A DNA stretch of 6,415 nt from Nitrospiria bacterium (GCA_919902475.1 CAKKRA010000228.1:1-6415); one strand, 5' to 3'. Positions 1 to 5,948 are shown, counted from the first letter of the stretch. Numbers and translations are program-made. Notes: generated from the sequence alone by a model not told the origin.

Positions 1-1
1 T

Positions 2-289
2 GCATCAACAATGGACATGGATGTTACAATTGTATTTACCATAAACGGCTCAACAATCGTTAAAAAAGGGGCTGCTGAAAAGATATTTGTAAAGGAAGGA
101 AGCAATCAAAGCCTGAGGGTGTTTCTTGACCAGGCAGTTGAAAACGGCGTCAGACTTATTGTCTGCTATCCCAGCCTTGAACTCCATGATATAAAAAGAG
201 AGGAGCTTATTCCAGAGATAAAAGAGATAATAGGCGGCGCTGCATTGGTAGACATGTCGCTTGAGGCAGACAGTGTGCTGACATTTTAG
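2..289 (+). CDS. DsrE-family sulfur carrier protein, 3' part (start lies before the window)
   Basis: The reading frame is open from the first bases (Ala-Ser-Thr before the Met at position 11) and continues to TAG at 287-289. DsrE-fold proteins usually have about 25 more residues before the equivalent of this point, so the Met at 11 is probably internal and the true start is upstream. What is visible is the later part of a DsrE-like alpha/beta fold: a hydrophobic strand (VTIVFTI), a KKG turn, a helix, then LIVCYPSLELHDI with a single cysteine (Cys52 counted from the Met at 11), the expected persulfide-carrying position, and a C-terminal GGAALVDMSLEAD segment ending in LTF. Family members shuttle sulfane sulfur between cytoplasmic proteins, and DsrE3-type members occur in sulfur-oxidizer sHdr gene clusters. 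That link is inferred from the LbpA operon downstream. The exact DsrE subtype cannot be decided from this fragment. Confidence 0.75.
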   Translation, partial: ASTMDMDVTIVFTINGSTIVKKGAAEKIFVKEGSNQSLRVFLDQAVENGVRLIVCYPSLELHDIKREELIPEIKEIIGGAALVDMSLEADSVLTF

Positions 290-337
290 CTAATCCAGCA
301 TTATTAAGGTTTTCATAATTGAATTGGCATGGATTAG
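290..337. repeat. 8-bp inverted repeat between convergent genes
   Basis: CTAATCCA at 290-297 is exactly repeated in reverse complement as TGGATTAG at 330-337, with a 32-nt gap. A smaller pair, ATTAT at 300-304 and ATAAT at 315-319, nests inside. The structure begins one base after the dsrE-like stop codon and contains the stop of the vapC remnant, which converges on it. It could be a weak transcript-end hairpin or debris of the rearrangement that removed vapC sequence. There is no T-run after the outer stem on either strand, so it is not called a terminator. Confidence 0.4.
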
Positions 338-508
338 AAAATCTCCCCTTGCGCCATTCCATAACTCCACTGCCACCATATCACACCATGCTGCACTACC
401 ATCAATCATAAGGTTTCCCACCTTATTTCTGACATCAGGCCTTCCAGTTGAACGAAGGGCTTCTATCTAGATTGATGTATCAATCAGGACTACTTTCTCT
501 TTTCCCAC
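290..508 (-). pseudogene. vapC: Broken VapC-like PIN-domain toxin (nonsense codon plus truncation or internal deletion)
   Basis: On the minus strand, a GTG at 508-506 inside the antitoxin's last codons opens a frame reading GKEKVVLIDTSI, then TAG at 469-467. It continues IEALRSTGRPDV, then SAAWCDMVAVELWNGARGD. These are the hallmarks of VapC PIN ribonucleases: DTSxW with the first catalytic Asp, and the LELWNGARG segment with the conserved Glu. The TAG stands exactly where the family has Trp (TGG), so one base change ended the reading frame after 13 codons. After GARGD the frame gives only about 16 more residues (including LIHAN) before TAG at 292-290, whereas VapC proteins are usually about 130 residues, and the distal catalytic Asp region is not seen. 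LIHAN resembles the C-terminal HxD/N region of PIN proteins, so an internal deletion is likely. No active toxin is expected. Confidence 0.82.
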
Positions 509-711
509 TTTTTGTCTTCCCTCATGGTTTTAAGCTCATCCTGTGTCATAAAGTCTTTAAATGTGCCGAGCATCTTTGCAAGCTTGGCAAGCCTGCGCCT
601 TCTATTAAAATCCTTAAGTGCATACACTACGGCTTCCCGTTTGGTTTTTGCGCCGGTATATTTAATTGCTTCTTTTAAATCATCATCTGGAATATCAATT
701 GTTGTTTTCAT
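490..711 (-). CDS. vapB: VapB-type ribbon-helix-helix antitoxin, intact
   Basis: A 73-residue protein starting at ATG 711-709. Residues 1-45 read MKTTIDIPDD, then a helix and TGAKTKREAVVYALKDF, the N-terminal strand and two helices of the VapB antitoxin family (DUF2191-like) that dimerises and binds operator DNA. The basic linker NRRRRLAKLAK is followed by a charged tail (residues 50-73) that in intact systems wraps the toxin. The stop codon overlaps the start of the downstream vapC remnant, the normal arrangement of such operons. The toxin is broken, so this antitoxin has no local partner. It may remain as a DNA-binding autorepressor, neutralise a related toxin elsewhere, or be on its way to loss. 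No Shine-Dalgarno sequence precedes the ATG; the promoter geometry suggests a leaderless transcript. Confidence 0.82.
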   Translation of the reverse strand: MKTTIDIPDDDLKEAIKYTGAKTKREAVVYALKDFNRRRRLAKLAKMLGTFKDFMTQDELKTMREDKKWEKRK

Positions 712-717
712 AATTCT

Positions 718-746
718 ATAATATAACTATTTGGATTCCTCGTCAA
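718..746 (-). promoter_or_regulatory. Sigma-70-type promoter of the vapB remnant locus, probably leaderless
   Basis: On the minus strand a -35 box TTGACG (746-741) and a -10 box TATTAT (723-718) are separated by exactly 17 bases. Each matches consensus at five of six positions. Only six bases lie between the -10 box and the vapB ATG, so transcription should start at or next to the A of the start codon. Confidence 0.7.
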
Positions 747-753
747 GTCCAAA
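730..753. promoter_or_regulatory. Candidate operator: inverted repeat over the vapB -35 box
   Basis: TTTGGA (730-735) and TCCAAA (748-753) are perfect inverted repeats with a 12-base gap centred on the -35 box of the vapB promoter. Ribbon-helix-helix antitoxins commonly repress their own promoter by binding such repeats. The arms are only 6 bp long, so chance is a real alternative. Confidence 0.35.
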
Positions 754-792
754 CAGATTACTACTATTAATGTATGAGTGCTCAGAGTTTTG

Positions 793-801
793 TGATATAC
801 T
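793..801 (+). promoter_or_regulatory. Candidate extended -10 promoter of the lbpA-lip operon
   Basis: TGATATACT at 793-801 is an extended -10 element (TGn followed by TATACT, five of six matches to TATAAT). No good -35 box lies 16-18 bases upstream, as is common for extended -10 promoters. Start of transcription would be near 808, leaving a leader of about 43 bases before the lbpA start codon. It is the best rightward promoter candidate in the divergent intergenic region. Confidence 0.45.
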
Positions 802-830
802 CAAGGCAGAGAAATAGCGCATTAAGTGCA

Positions 831-838
831 AAGGGGAG
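831..838 (+). promoter_or_regulatory. Ribosome binding site upstream of lbpA
   Basis: AAGGGGAG at 831-838 is a strong purine-rich site. It is 12 bases from the lbpA ATG at 851, longer than usual. It sits five bases from another ATG at 844 that opens only a seven-codon frame ending at 865-867 inside lbpA. An in-frame TGA at 839-841 excludes any lbpA start further upstream. Confidence 0.6.
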
Positions 839-850
839 TGATTATGTCCT

Positions 851-1294
851 ATGGCAAAAATCAATGACTGTGATATCCCTGAAGACCTTTATTACGACGG
901 CGAGCATGATGTGTGGGTGAGGTTTGAGGATGATACTGTTGTGGTTGGCATGACGGACATCGGCCAGAGCCTTGCCGGCAGATTTATTTATGCCCATATA
1001 AAAGAAGCTGGCAGGCATATTGAAGCAGGAAAGAGCATTGCCACTGTTGAAAGCAGCAAGTGGGTCGGTCCTGTGCGCACGCCTGTTGCAGGTGAGATTA
1101 TAGCAGTCAATGAAAAGGTGGAGGAGAATCCGGACCTGATTAACAAAAGCCCATATAATGACGGCTGGATTGCCAGATTAAAAGGCAAGGATATTGCTGA
1201 GGCAATGAACAGACTTGTTACAGGCAAGGCTGCGGTTGAGGTCTACAAAAAGAAGATAGAGGAGCAAAAGGTTGAGTGTAAAAAGATAAAGTAG
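851..1294 (+). CDS. lbpA: GcvH-like lipoate-binding protein, LbpA type
   Basis: A 147-residue cytoplasmic protein with the GcvH/biotinyl-lipoyl fold. Visible landmarks are VWVRFEDDTVVVGMTDIGQSL (residues 21-41, the GcvH N-terminal sheet), the hairpin TVESSKWVGPVRTPVAGEI with Lys70 as the lipoylation site (ESxK motif), and NPDLINKSPYNDGWI near residues 93-107. In glycine-cleavage H proteins the lysine is normally followed by small residues and an Asp; here it is followed by WVGP, as I recall for LbpA proteins of the sHdr sulfur-oxidation pathway, where the lipoyl group carries sulfur intermediates. No other glycine-cleavage genes are present. Instead a complete lipoate-assembly set follows in the same operon, starting 5 bases downstream. 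About 20 extra charged residues, including Cys143, extend past the usual H-protein end. A GcvH-like protein of another function is the main alternative. Confidence 0.85.
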   Translation: MAKINDCDIPEDLYYDGEHDVWVRFEDDTVVVGMTDIGQSLAGRFIYAHIKEAGRHIEAGKSIATVESSKWVGPVRTPVAGEIIAVNEKVEENPDLINKSPYNDGWIARLKGKDIAEAMNRLVTGKAAVEVYKKKIEEQKVECKKIK

Positions 1295-1299
1295 CGGCT

Positions 1300-2250
1300 A
1301 TGCTCATTCCTGACCATTTTAAAGATGCATGGGATATCGCACGAAAAAATTTTGGCCATGATATTCATTTCTATGCCCCTTCCATAAAATCCTTTGAGAC
1401 ATCTGAATTTTCAAATAAAGGTAATTGTCAGTTTATCCCTGTCTCTATAACAGGTTCTTATTGCGAGCTTAATTGCGGCCATTGCAGCGCAGGGATTTTA
1501 AAATCAATGGAGCCTGCAGCAACACCTGATGGCCTGATTAAAATTGCAGAAGAACATAAAATTCGTGGAATTGCTGGTCTTCTTATAAGCGGCGGCTCTG
1601 ATAAGAATGGCATTGTTCCATTAATGGACTTTCTGCCTGCTATTAAAGAAATTAAGGAACGATTAGAAATAAAGGTCTTTGTCCACACAGGCCTTGTTGA
1701 TGATAAACTTGCAGAGGGTTTGAAAGATGCAGAAGCTGACTCTGTATTAATAGACATTATCGGCTCTGAAGAGACTATCAGGGAGGTCTATCACCTGAAA
1801 GGCATAACAACAGAGGACTATGAAGAGTCCCTCAAGTCTTTACAGAAATACTGTCTTTCTATATCACCTCACATAGTTATTGGTCTTCATTATGGTAAGA
1901 TAAAGGGTGAGTTTAATGCGTTAAGGATAATCGCAAAATATAAACCGTCTTCATTGATAATTGTTGTAATAACGCCGCTTCATAATACGCCAATGGAAAA
2001 TATTTCATTGCCTTCAATAGAAGAAGTAAGTAATATATTTCAGCAGGCAAGAAGACTTCTTCCTGATACACCAATAATCCTCGGATGCGAAAGGGGATTT
2101 GGCAGATATAAAGCTGAGCTTGATATTACAGCCCTTAAATCAGGGTTCAACGGCATCGCCTATCCTTCGGAAGGGGTCGTGGAGATGGCAAGGGAATTGG
2201 GCTTAAGGTCTCAGTTTTCTTTTTCATGCTGTGCAATGGGGTTAAAATGA
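1300..2250 (+). CDS. Radical SAM protein of the LipS1/LipS2 lipoyl-synthase pair (first of two)
   Basis: A 316-residue radical SAM enzyme. The 4Fe-4S/SAM motif is CELNCGHC (Cys55, Cys59, Cys62; CX3CX2C). LLISGGSD at 95-101 is the GGE-like SAM-binding segment. Later landmarks are GLHYGK (195-200), ILGCERGFGRYKAELD (260-275, Cys263), GFNGIAYPSEG (282-292) and a C-terminal SCC (Cys310-311). Cys263 and the terminal pair could ligate an auxiliary Fe-S cluster that donates sulfur. Such proteins were long annotated as biotin-synthase-like. Two of them together act as lipoyl synthase in Thermococcus and in bacteria with sLpl(AB), inserting sulfur at C6 and C8 of an octanoyl group. Operon position next to lbpA, ligase and lipT supports this. 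I do not assign LipS1 versus LipS2. The start is ATG 1300 with a weak ribosome site five bases after lbpA, so translational coupling is likely; the end overlaps the next gene by 4 bases. Confidence 0.85.
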   Translation: MLIPDHFKDAWDIARKNFGHDIHFYAPSIKSFETSEFSNKGNCQFIPVSITGSYCELNCGHCSAGILKSMEPAATPDGLIKIAEEHKIRGIAGLLISGGSDKNGIVPLMDFLPAIKEIKERLEIKVFVHTGLVDDKLAEGLKDAEADSVLIDIIGSEETIREVYHLKGITTEDYEESLKSLQKYCLSISPHIVIGLHYGKIKGEFNALRIIAKYKPSSLIIVVITPLHNTPMENISLPSIEEVSNIFQQARRLLPDTPIILGCERGFGRYKAELDITALKSGFNGIAYPSEGVVEMARELGLRSQFSFSCCAMGLK

Positions 2251-3800
2251 CTATTTGGCGATTACTTGATACTGGTGTAAAATCAGCAGCAGAGAATATT
2301 GCCCTTGATTATGCACTCCTTCAGACAAGGGCAAAGGACTGCTCAGCAAATACCGTCCGCTTTCTTCAATTCAATCCTCCATGCGCCTTAATAGGCTTTC
2401 ATCAAACAATTGAACAAGAAATAAGAACAGATTTTTGCAATGAGAACGGCATTGATATAAACAGGCGCATTACAGGCGGAGGCGCAATATATTTTGATGC
2501 AACACAGCTTGGCTGGGAGGTAATTGCATCAAGGCGAGATTTTGGAAATATAAGTATTCATGAACTTACAGAAAAAATCTGTAATGCAGCAGCATCAGGA
2601 TTAAAAAGGCTCGGCACTAATGCAGAATTTAGGCCAAGAAATGATATAGAGGTAAACGGAAAAAAAATATCAGGAACAGGCGGTGTATTTGACGGTGAAG
2701 CCTTTTTGTATCAGGGGACAATACTTGTTGACTTTGATGCAGAGGCCATGCTCAAGGCGCTTCGCATACCAACAGAGAAGCTTACTGCAAAGGGGCTGAG
2801 TTCAGCTAAGGAGAGGGTTACATCCGTAAAGGCTGAGCTTGGCTATTTGCCTTCTCTTGATAAGATAAAAGATGCCCTTATAGCTGGTTTTGCAGAGGCG
2901 TTTTCCATTAAATTAGAAAAAGGCGGACTTACTGGAGAAGAACTATCATTATATAACGAAAAGATTGAGTACTTTAAATCAAAAAAATGGATATATTCAG
3001 TACAGGAGCCATCTGATAAGATGCAGATGGTTTATTCTGTTTACAAAAAAGACGGCGGACTCATTAGGGTAAATTTAAAAGTGGATGTGCAAAGGCAGAT
3101 TATGAAGCAGGCATTGATTACAGGCGATTTTTTTATAAATCCGCCAAGGTTTATTTTGGATTTGGAAGCAGCCTTAAAAGATGCGTCTGTTGAGTCTGTA
3201 ATTACTATTACAGAAAATCTCTTTGACAAAATGAAGCCTGAAATGCTCCAGCTTTCAAAATATGATTTTATTGATTCTATCAGGCTTGCTACTGAAAAAC
3301 TAAGTTATCAGAAATTTGGCATATCCCTTTCTGATGCAGGCTCAGTTTTTTTAGCTGGCAAATCACTTACTGAATCTTTGAAAGAAGTAGGTGCACTGCT
3401 TCTTCCATATTGCGCAAAGCCTCCAGAATGTGACTACAAAAACATTGACGGCTGTTCAAAATGCGGGCTGTGCAGTGTTGGCGATGCATATAAAATGGCA
3501 GAGGAAAAGGGTTTGAAGCCAATCACAATAACAAATTACGAACACTTAAAAAACACGCTCCATTCATTAAAAGAGGATGGTGTCAAGTCCTACATTGGCT
3601 GTTGTTGCGAGGCGTTCTTTATAAAAAGGCATGAGGCCTTTGCCGAGGCAGATATTCCAGGGGTTCTTATTGATATTGAAAATACAACATGCTATGAATT
3701 GAAAAAGGAAGAATCTGCATATAAAGGGGATTTTCAGGAGAAGACAGAATTAAAAATAGATTTGTTAAAGAAACTGTTTGAGGTGAGGAATAGCTTGTAG
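2247..3800 (+). CDS. slpl(AB): Lipoate:protein ligase sLpl(AB) with an added C-terminal DUF116-like domain
   Basis: A 517-residue fusion protein. Residues 1 to about 235 are the LplA catalytic domain: WRLLDTG, AENIALDYALL, the lipoate-binding loop RRITGGGA (about 73-80) and NDIEVNGKKISG with the adenylate/lipoyl Lys140. Residues 240-345 resemble the LplB accessory domain (GGLIRVNLKVD, ITGDFFINPP, an LEAAL helix), as in sLpl(AB) ligases where archaeal LplA and LplB are joined. Residues about 380-517 are extra: LPYCAKPPEC, then CSKCGLC (Cys403, 406, 409), GCCC (452-454) and TTC (Cys482), matching the cysteine pattern of DUF116 and suggesting a metal or Fe-S site. The enzyme should attach octanoate or lipoate to LbpA Lys70. 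The start at 2247 is chosen over ATG 2226 because it gives an ATGA overlap with the previous gene, a GGGG site at 2238-2241, and a family-typical N-terminus (MTIWRLLDTG). Confidence 0.85.
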   Translation: MTIWRLLDTGVKSAAENIALDYALLQTRAKDCSANTVRFLQFNPPCALIGFHQTIEQEIRTDFCNENGIDINRRITGGGAIYFDATQLGWEVIASRRDFGNISIHELTEKICNAAASGLKRLGTNAEFRPRNDIEVNGKKISGTGGVFDGEAFLYQGTILVDFDAEAMLKALRIPTEKLTAKGLSSAKERVTSVKAELGYLPSLDKIKDALIAGFAEAFSIKLEKGGLTGEELSLYNEKIEYFKSKKWIYSVQEPSDKMQMVYSVYKKDGGLIRVNLKVDVQRQIMKQALITGDFFINPPRFILDLEAALKDASVESVITITENLFDKMKPEMLQLSKYDFIDSIRLATEKLSYQKFGISLSDAGSVFLAGKSLTESLKEVGALLLPYCAKPPECDYKNIDGCSKCGLCSVGDAYKMAEEKGLKPITITNYEHLKNTLHSLKEDGVKSYIGCCCEAFFIKRHEAFAEADIPGVLIDIENTTCYELKKEESAYKGDFQEKTELKIDLLKKLFEVRNSL

Positions 3801-3814
3801 TTTTTTTATTATGT

Positions 3815-4924
3815 ATGAATAAGAAATCTGAAAATGGCTGTGACATATTAATCATTGGCGCTGGGCCCGCCGGCTCCTCTGCAGCATTGAAGGCTGCGCA
3901 GGAAGGGGCAAGGGTTATACTGATTGAGCAGAAGAAAGAAATAGGCGTGCCTGTTCAGTGTGCAGAGTATATACCTGTTCAGCTTACAACCAATATCGGT
4001 TTAAGGGATGACCTGCTTGTGCAGGAGATACATTTTATGCGGACACATCTTCCGAATGGTGAGGTGAAGGAGACTGAGTCAATTGGCTATATAATAGACA
4101 GGGACAGGTTTGACCAGCATCTTGCGGAAATGGCAGAAAAATCAGGTGCAGTGATAAAAAAGGGCTGCAAGGCAGAGGGATTTAATAATAATCTAGTGGA
4201 AATAGTGGAAGGGAATAAAAGGTATGCTATTGAGGCAAAGATCATCATCGGTGCAGATGGGCCTAAGTCCACAGTAGGCAGATGGATTGGCGCAGAGAAT
4301 AAGGAGTTTGTCTCTGCAAAACAGTATATAATGCCATTAAGATTTAAGATGGATTATACAGAGGTATATTTCAGGGATTATATCCATGGCGGCTATGGCT
4401 GGGTATTTCCAAAGGGCAATAAGGCGAATGTTGGAATAGGTGTTGATACAAGTTTTGGTTTAGATCCTTCTGAGGCGCTTGATAGGTTTGTAGATGAGTT
4501 GTTTAAATCAGGCAGGATTGAGAAAAAGATTTTAAACAGTACAGGCGGCCTGATACCAGTCGGCGGCATTATTGGGTTGAGAAAAGATAATATATTGTTG
4601 TGCGGTGATGCAGCAGGCCAGTGCAATCCGATTACTGGCGCAGGTATTTCAAATGCTGTCTTATGCGGCAGTTTGGCAGGGGAGATAGCAGCAAAGGCAG
4701 TGATTGATGATAACCTTGATATACTTTTAGAATATGATGAAGCAATAGATGAGCTTGTTGCACATTCAATCAATCATGCAGTTGAAAAGAGAAGGCATCT
4801 GCAACAACACTGGGGTAAGGATACATTATCAGAGGCATTAAAAACCTGCTGGATAGCCTTTGAGGGATATTATGGAGAAAATAATAAACATGGAGGTTCA
4901 GAAATTGAGTGGGAGCTGCAATAA
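3815..4924 (+). CDS. lipT: FAD-dependent oxidoreductase of the geranylgeranyl-reductase family, LipT type
   Basis: A 369-residue flavoprotein. ILIIGAGPAGSSAA at residues 11-24 is the FAD-binding Rossmann GxGxxG. VPVQCAEYIP (45-54), the DG motif IIGADGPKSTVGRW (144-157), GGYGWVFPKG (192-201, very typical of geranylgeranyl reductases) and the second FAD motif ILLCGDAAGQCNPITGAGI (260-278) follow in the usual order. No transmembrane segment is evident. Archaeal-lipid or chlorophyll reductase relatives reduce isoprenoid chains, but this gene sits between lipoate ligase and lipoyl synthase genes, the position of lipT in sLpl(AB)-LipS1/LipS2 clusters. There it is proposed to deliver electrons to the radical SAM enzymes; that role is inference. 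The start is 14 bases after the ligase stop with no good Shine-Dalgarno (a T-run precedes it). The C-terminus overlaps the next gene by 53 bases. Confidence 0.82.
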   Translation: MNKKSENGCDILIIGAGPAGSSAALKAAQEGARVILIEQKKEIGVPVQCAEYIPVQLTTNIGLRDDLLVQEIHFMRTHLPNGEVKETESIGYIIDRDRFDQHLAEMAEKSGAVIKKGCKAEGFNNNLVEIVEGNKRYAIEAKIIIGADGPKSTVGRWIGAENKEFVSAKQYIMPLRFKMDYTEVYFRDYIHGGYGWVFPKGNKANVGIGVDTSFGLDPSEALDRFVDELFKSGRIEKKILNSTGGLIPVGGIIGLRKDNILLCGDAAGQCNPITGAGISNAVLCGSLAGEIAAKAVIDDNLDILLEYDEAIDELVAHSINHAVEKRRHLQQHWGKDTLSEALKTCWIAFEGYYGENNKHGGSEIEWELQ

Positions 4925-5948
4925 AGAATCCCCGGAATACCTTCAGATAAGCCTTGCTGCTGCAATGACACTCGGATTTGTGACGGGACATTTTTACCGC
5001 AACGCAATTCCGCATTGCATAAATCTTCTTTTAACCTATGATGACGGCTGTCATGCAAGCTGTGCATATTGCGGCTTAGGGCGAGATAGAGATAGCATGT
5101 ACAGCGAAAAAAGCTTTATCCGTGTGGAATGGCCGAGATATCCTTTAAAAGAAATTATTAATAGAAGCAAGCTGCAAATGGATAACATTGAAAGATTTTG
5201 TATATCCATGATTATGAATCACAGGGCTGTAGATGACACTGTTTTAGTAGTTAAAGAAATAAAATCTGAGATAGATATTAATATTTCTGTATTGAGCAAT
5301 CCATCCTCTTTAAAGGATGAAGACATACAGAGGTTTAAGGATGCAGGCGCGGACAGGTTTACTGTTGCCATGGACTGCGCAACAAAAGAGATATTTGACA
5401 AGTATAGAGGCATTGGAGTAAATGGACAGCATAGATGGGAGAGATACTGGGATATTCTAAAGAAGGCAAGGCCTATATTTGGAGAAGGGAATATTGGCTG
5501 TCACCTGATTGCTGGGCTTGGCGAGACTGAAAAAGAGATGCTGCATACAATACAGAGAGTGAAAGACATGGGCGGCACAACGCACCTTTTTTCATTTTAT
5601 CAGGAAGCGGGCTCGTTATTGGAAAATTATCCGCAATGCCCTGCGAATCAGTTCAGGCGCATTCAGCTTGCGAGGTATATAATAGATTTTGATTATGCAA
5701 GGATTGATGATATGGATTTTGATGAGAAGGGCAGGGTAGTAGATTTCGGGGTTTCAGAAGATGGTTTAGATAAACTTATTGAATCTGGCATACCCTTTCA
5801 AACAAGCGGCTGTCCTGGAAAAGACAAAAGGGTTGCCTGCTGCAACCGTCCCTTTGGAGACAGCAGGCCAAGTGATATCAGAAGCTATCCATTCAGGCTT
5901 AAAGAAAAAGATGTGGAGAAAGTAAAAGAGGAAATTTTGACGTATTAA
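4872..5948 (+). CDS. Radical SAM protein of the LipS1/LipS2 lipoyl-synthase pair (second of two)
   Basis: A 358-residue radical SAM enzyme, unlike the first in sequence beyond the shared fold. NLLLTYDDGCHASCAYCGLG holds the cluster motif (Cys60, 64, 67; CX3CX2C). VLSNPSSL (140-147), MDCATKEIFDKYRG (167-180), CHLIAGLGETEKE (210-222, the SAM ribose/GLGET segment) and the C-terminal TSGCPG (Cys314), then ACCNRPFGDSRP (Cys323-324), follow. The GCPG...CNRP tail probably binds a second cluster, needed for a sulfur-inserting enzyme. It is the natural partner of the radical SAM protein encoded at 1300-2250; together they would convert octanoyl-LbpA to lipoyl-LbpA. ATG 4872 is chosen because GAGGG at 4862-4866 lies five bases upstream. 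TTG 4860 and ATG 4890 are poorer candidates. The gene begins inside the lipT reading frame, implying coupled translation. Which member is LipS1 or LipS2 is left open. Confidence 0.85.
   Translation: MEKIINMEVQKLSGSCNKESPEYLQISLAAAMTLGFVTGHFYRNAIPHCINLLLTYDDGCHASCAYCGLGRDRDSMYSEKSFIRVEWPRYPLKEIINRSKLQMDNIERFCISMIMNHRAVDDTVLVVKEIKSEIDINISVLSNPSSLKDEDIQRFKDAGADRFTVAMDCATKEIFDKYRGIGVNGQHRWERYWDILKKARPIFGEGNIGCHLIAGLGETEKEMLHTIQRVKDMGGTTHLFSFYQEAGSLLENYPQCPANQFRRIQLARYIIDFDYARIDDMDFDEKGRVVDFGVSEDGLDKLIESGIPFQTSGCPGKDKRVACCNRPFGDSRPSDIRSYPFRLKEKDVEKVKEEILTY

Noticed and set aside
448..721. Plus-strand reading frames of 69-76 codons over the antitoxin region
   Set aside because: They lie opposite the recognisable VapB and VapC remnant sequence, have no family resemblance, and look like antisense shadows.
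851..1294. Glycine cleavage system H protein as the main assignment
   Set aside because: The lipoyl-lysine context (ESSKWVGP) differs from typical GcvH, and no gcvT or gcvP is present, while a lipoate-assembly set typical of LbpA follows.
2226..2246. Upstream ATG 2226 as the ligase start, adding seven residues
   Set aside because: The added residues do not match LplA N-termini and would lengthen the overlap to 25 bases. ATG 2247 has a GGGG site at good spacing and the common ATGA overlap.
3800..3812. T-run after the ligase stop as an intrinsic terminator
   Set aside because: No GC-rich hairpin precedes the T-run, and lipT follows after 14 bases in the same operon.
3811..3822. ATG 3811 just before lipT
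   Set aside because: It opens only three codons before TAA and has no ribosome site; probably incidental.
4860..4871. TTG 4860 as the start of the second radical SAM gene
   Set aside because: The GAGGG ribosome site lies just after this TTG and is correctly spaced for ATG 4872.
3815..4924. Archaeal-type geranylgeranyl reductase for lipid synthesis
   Set aside because: The family fold fits, but the gene sits inside a lipoate assembly operon with no isoprenoid genes in view, so the LipT reading is preferred.
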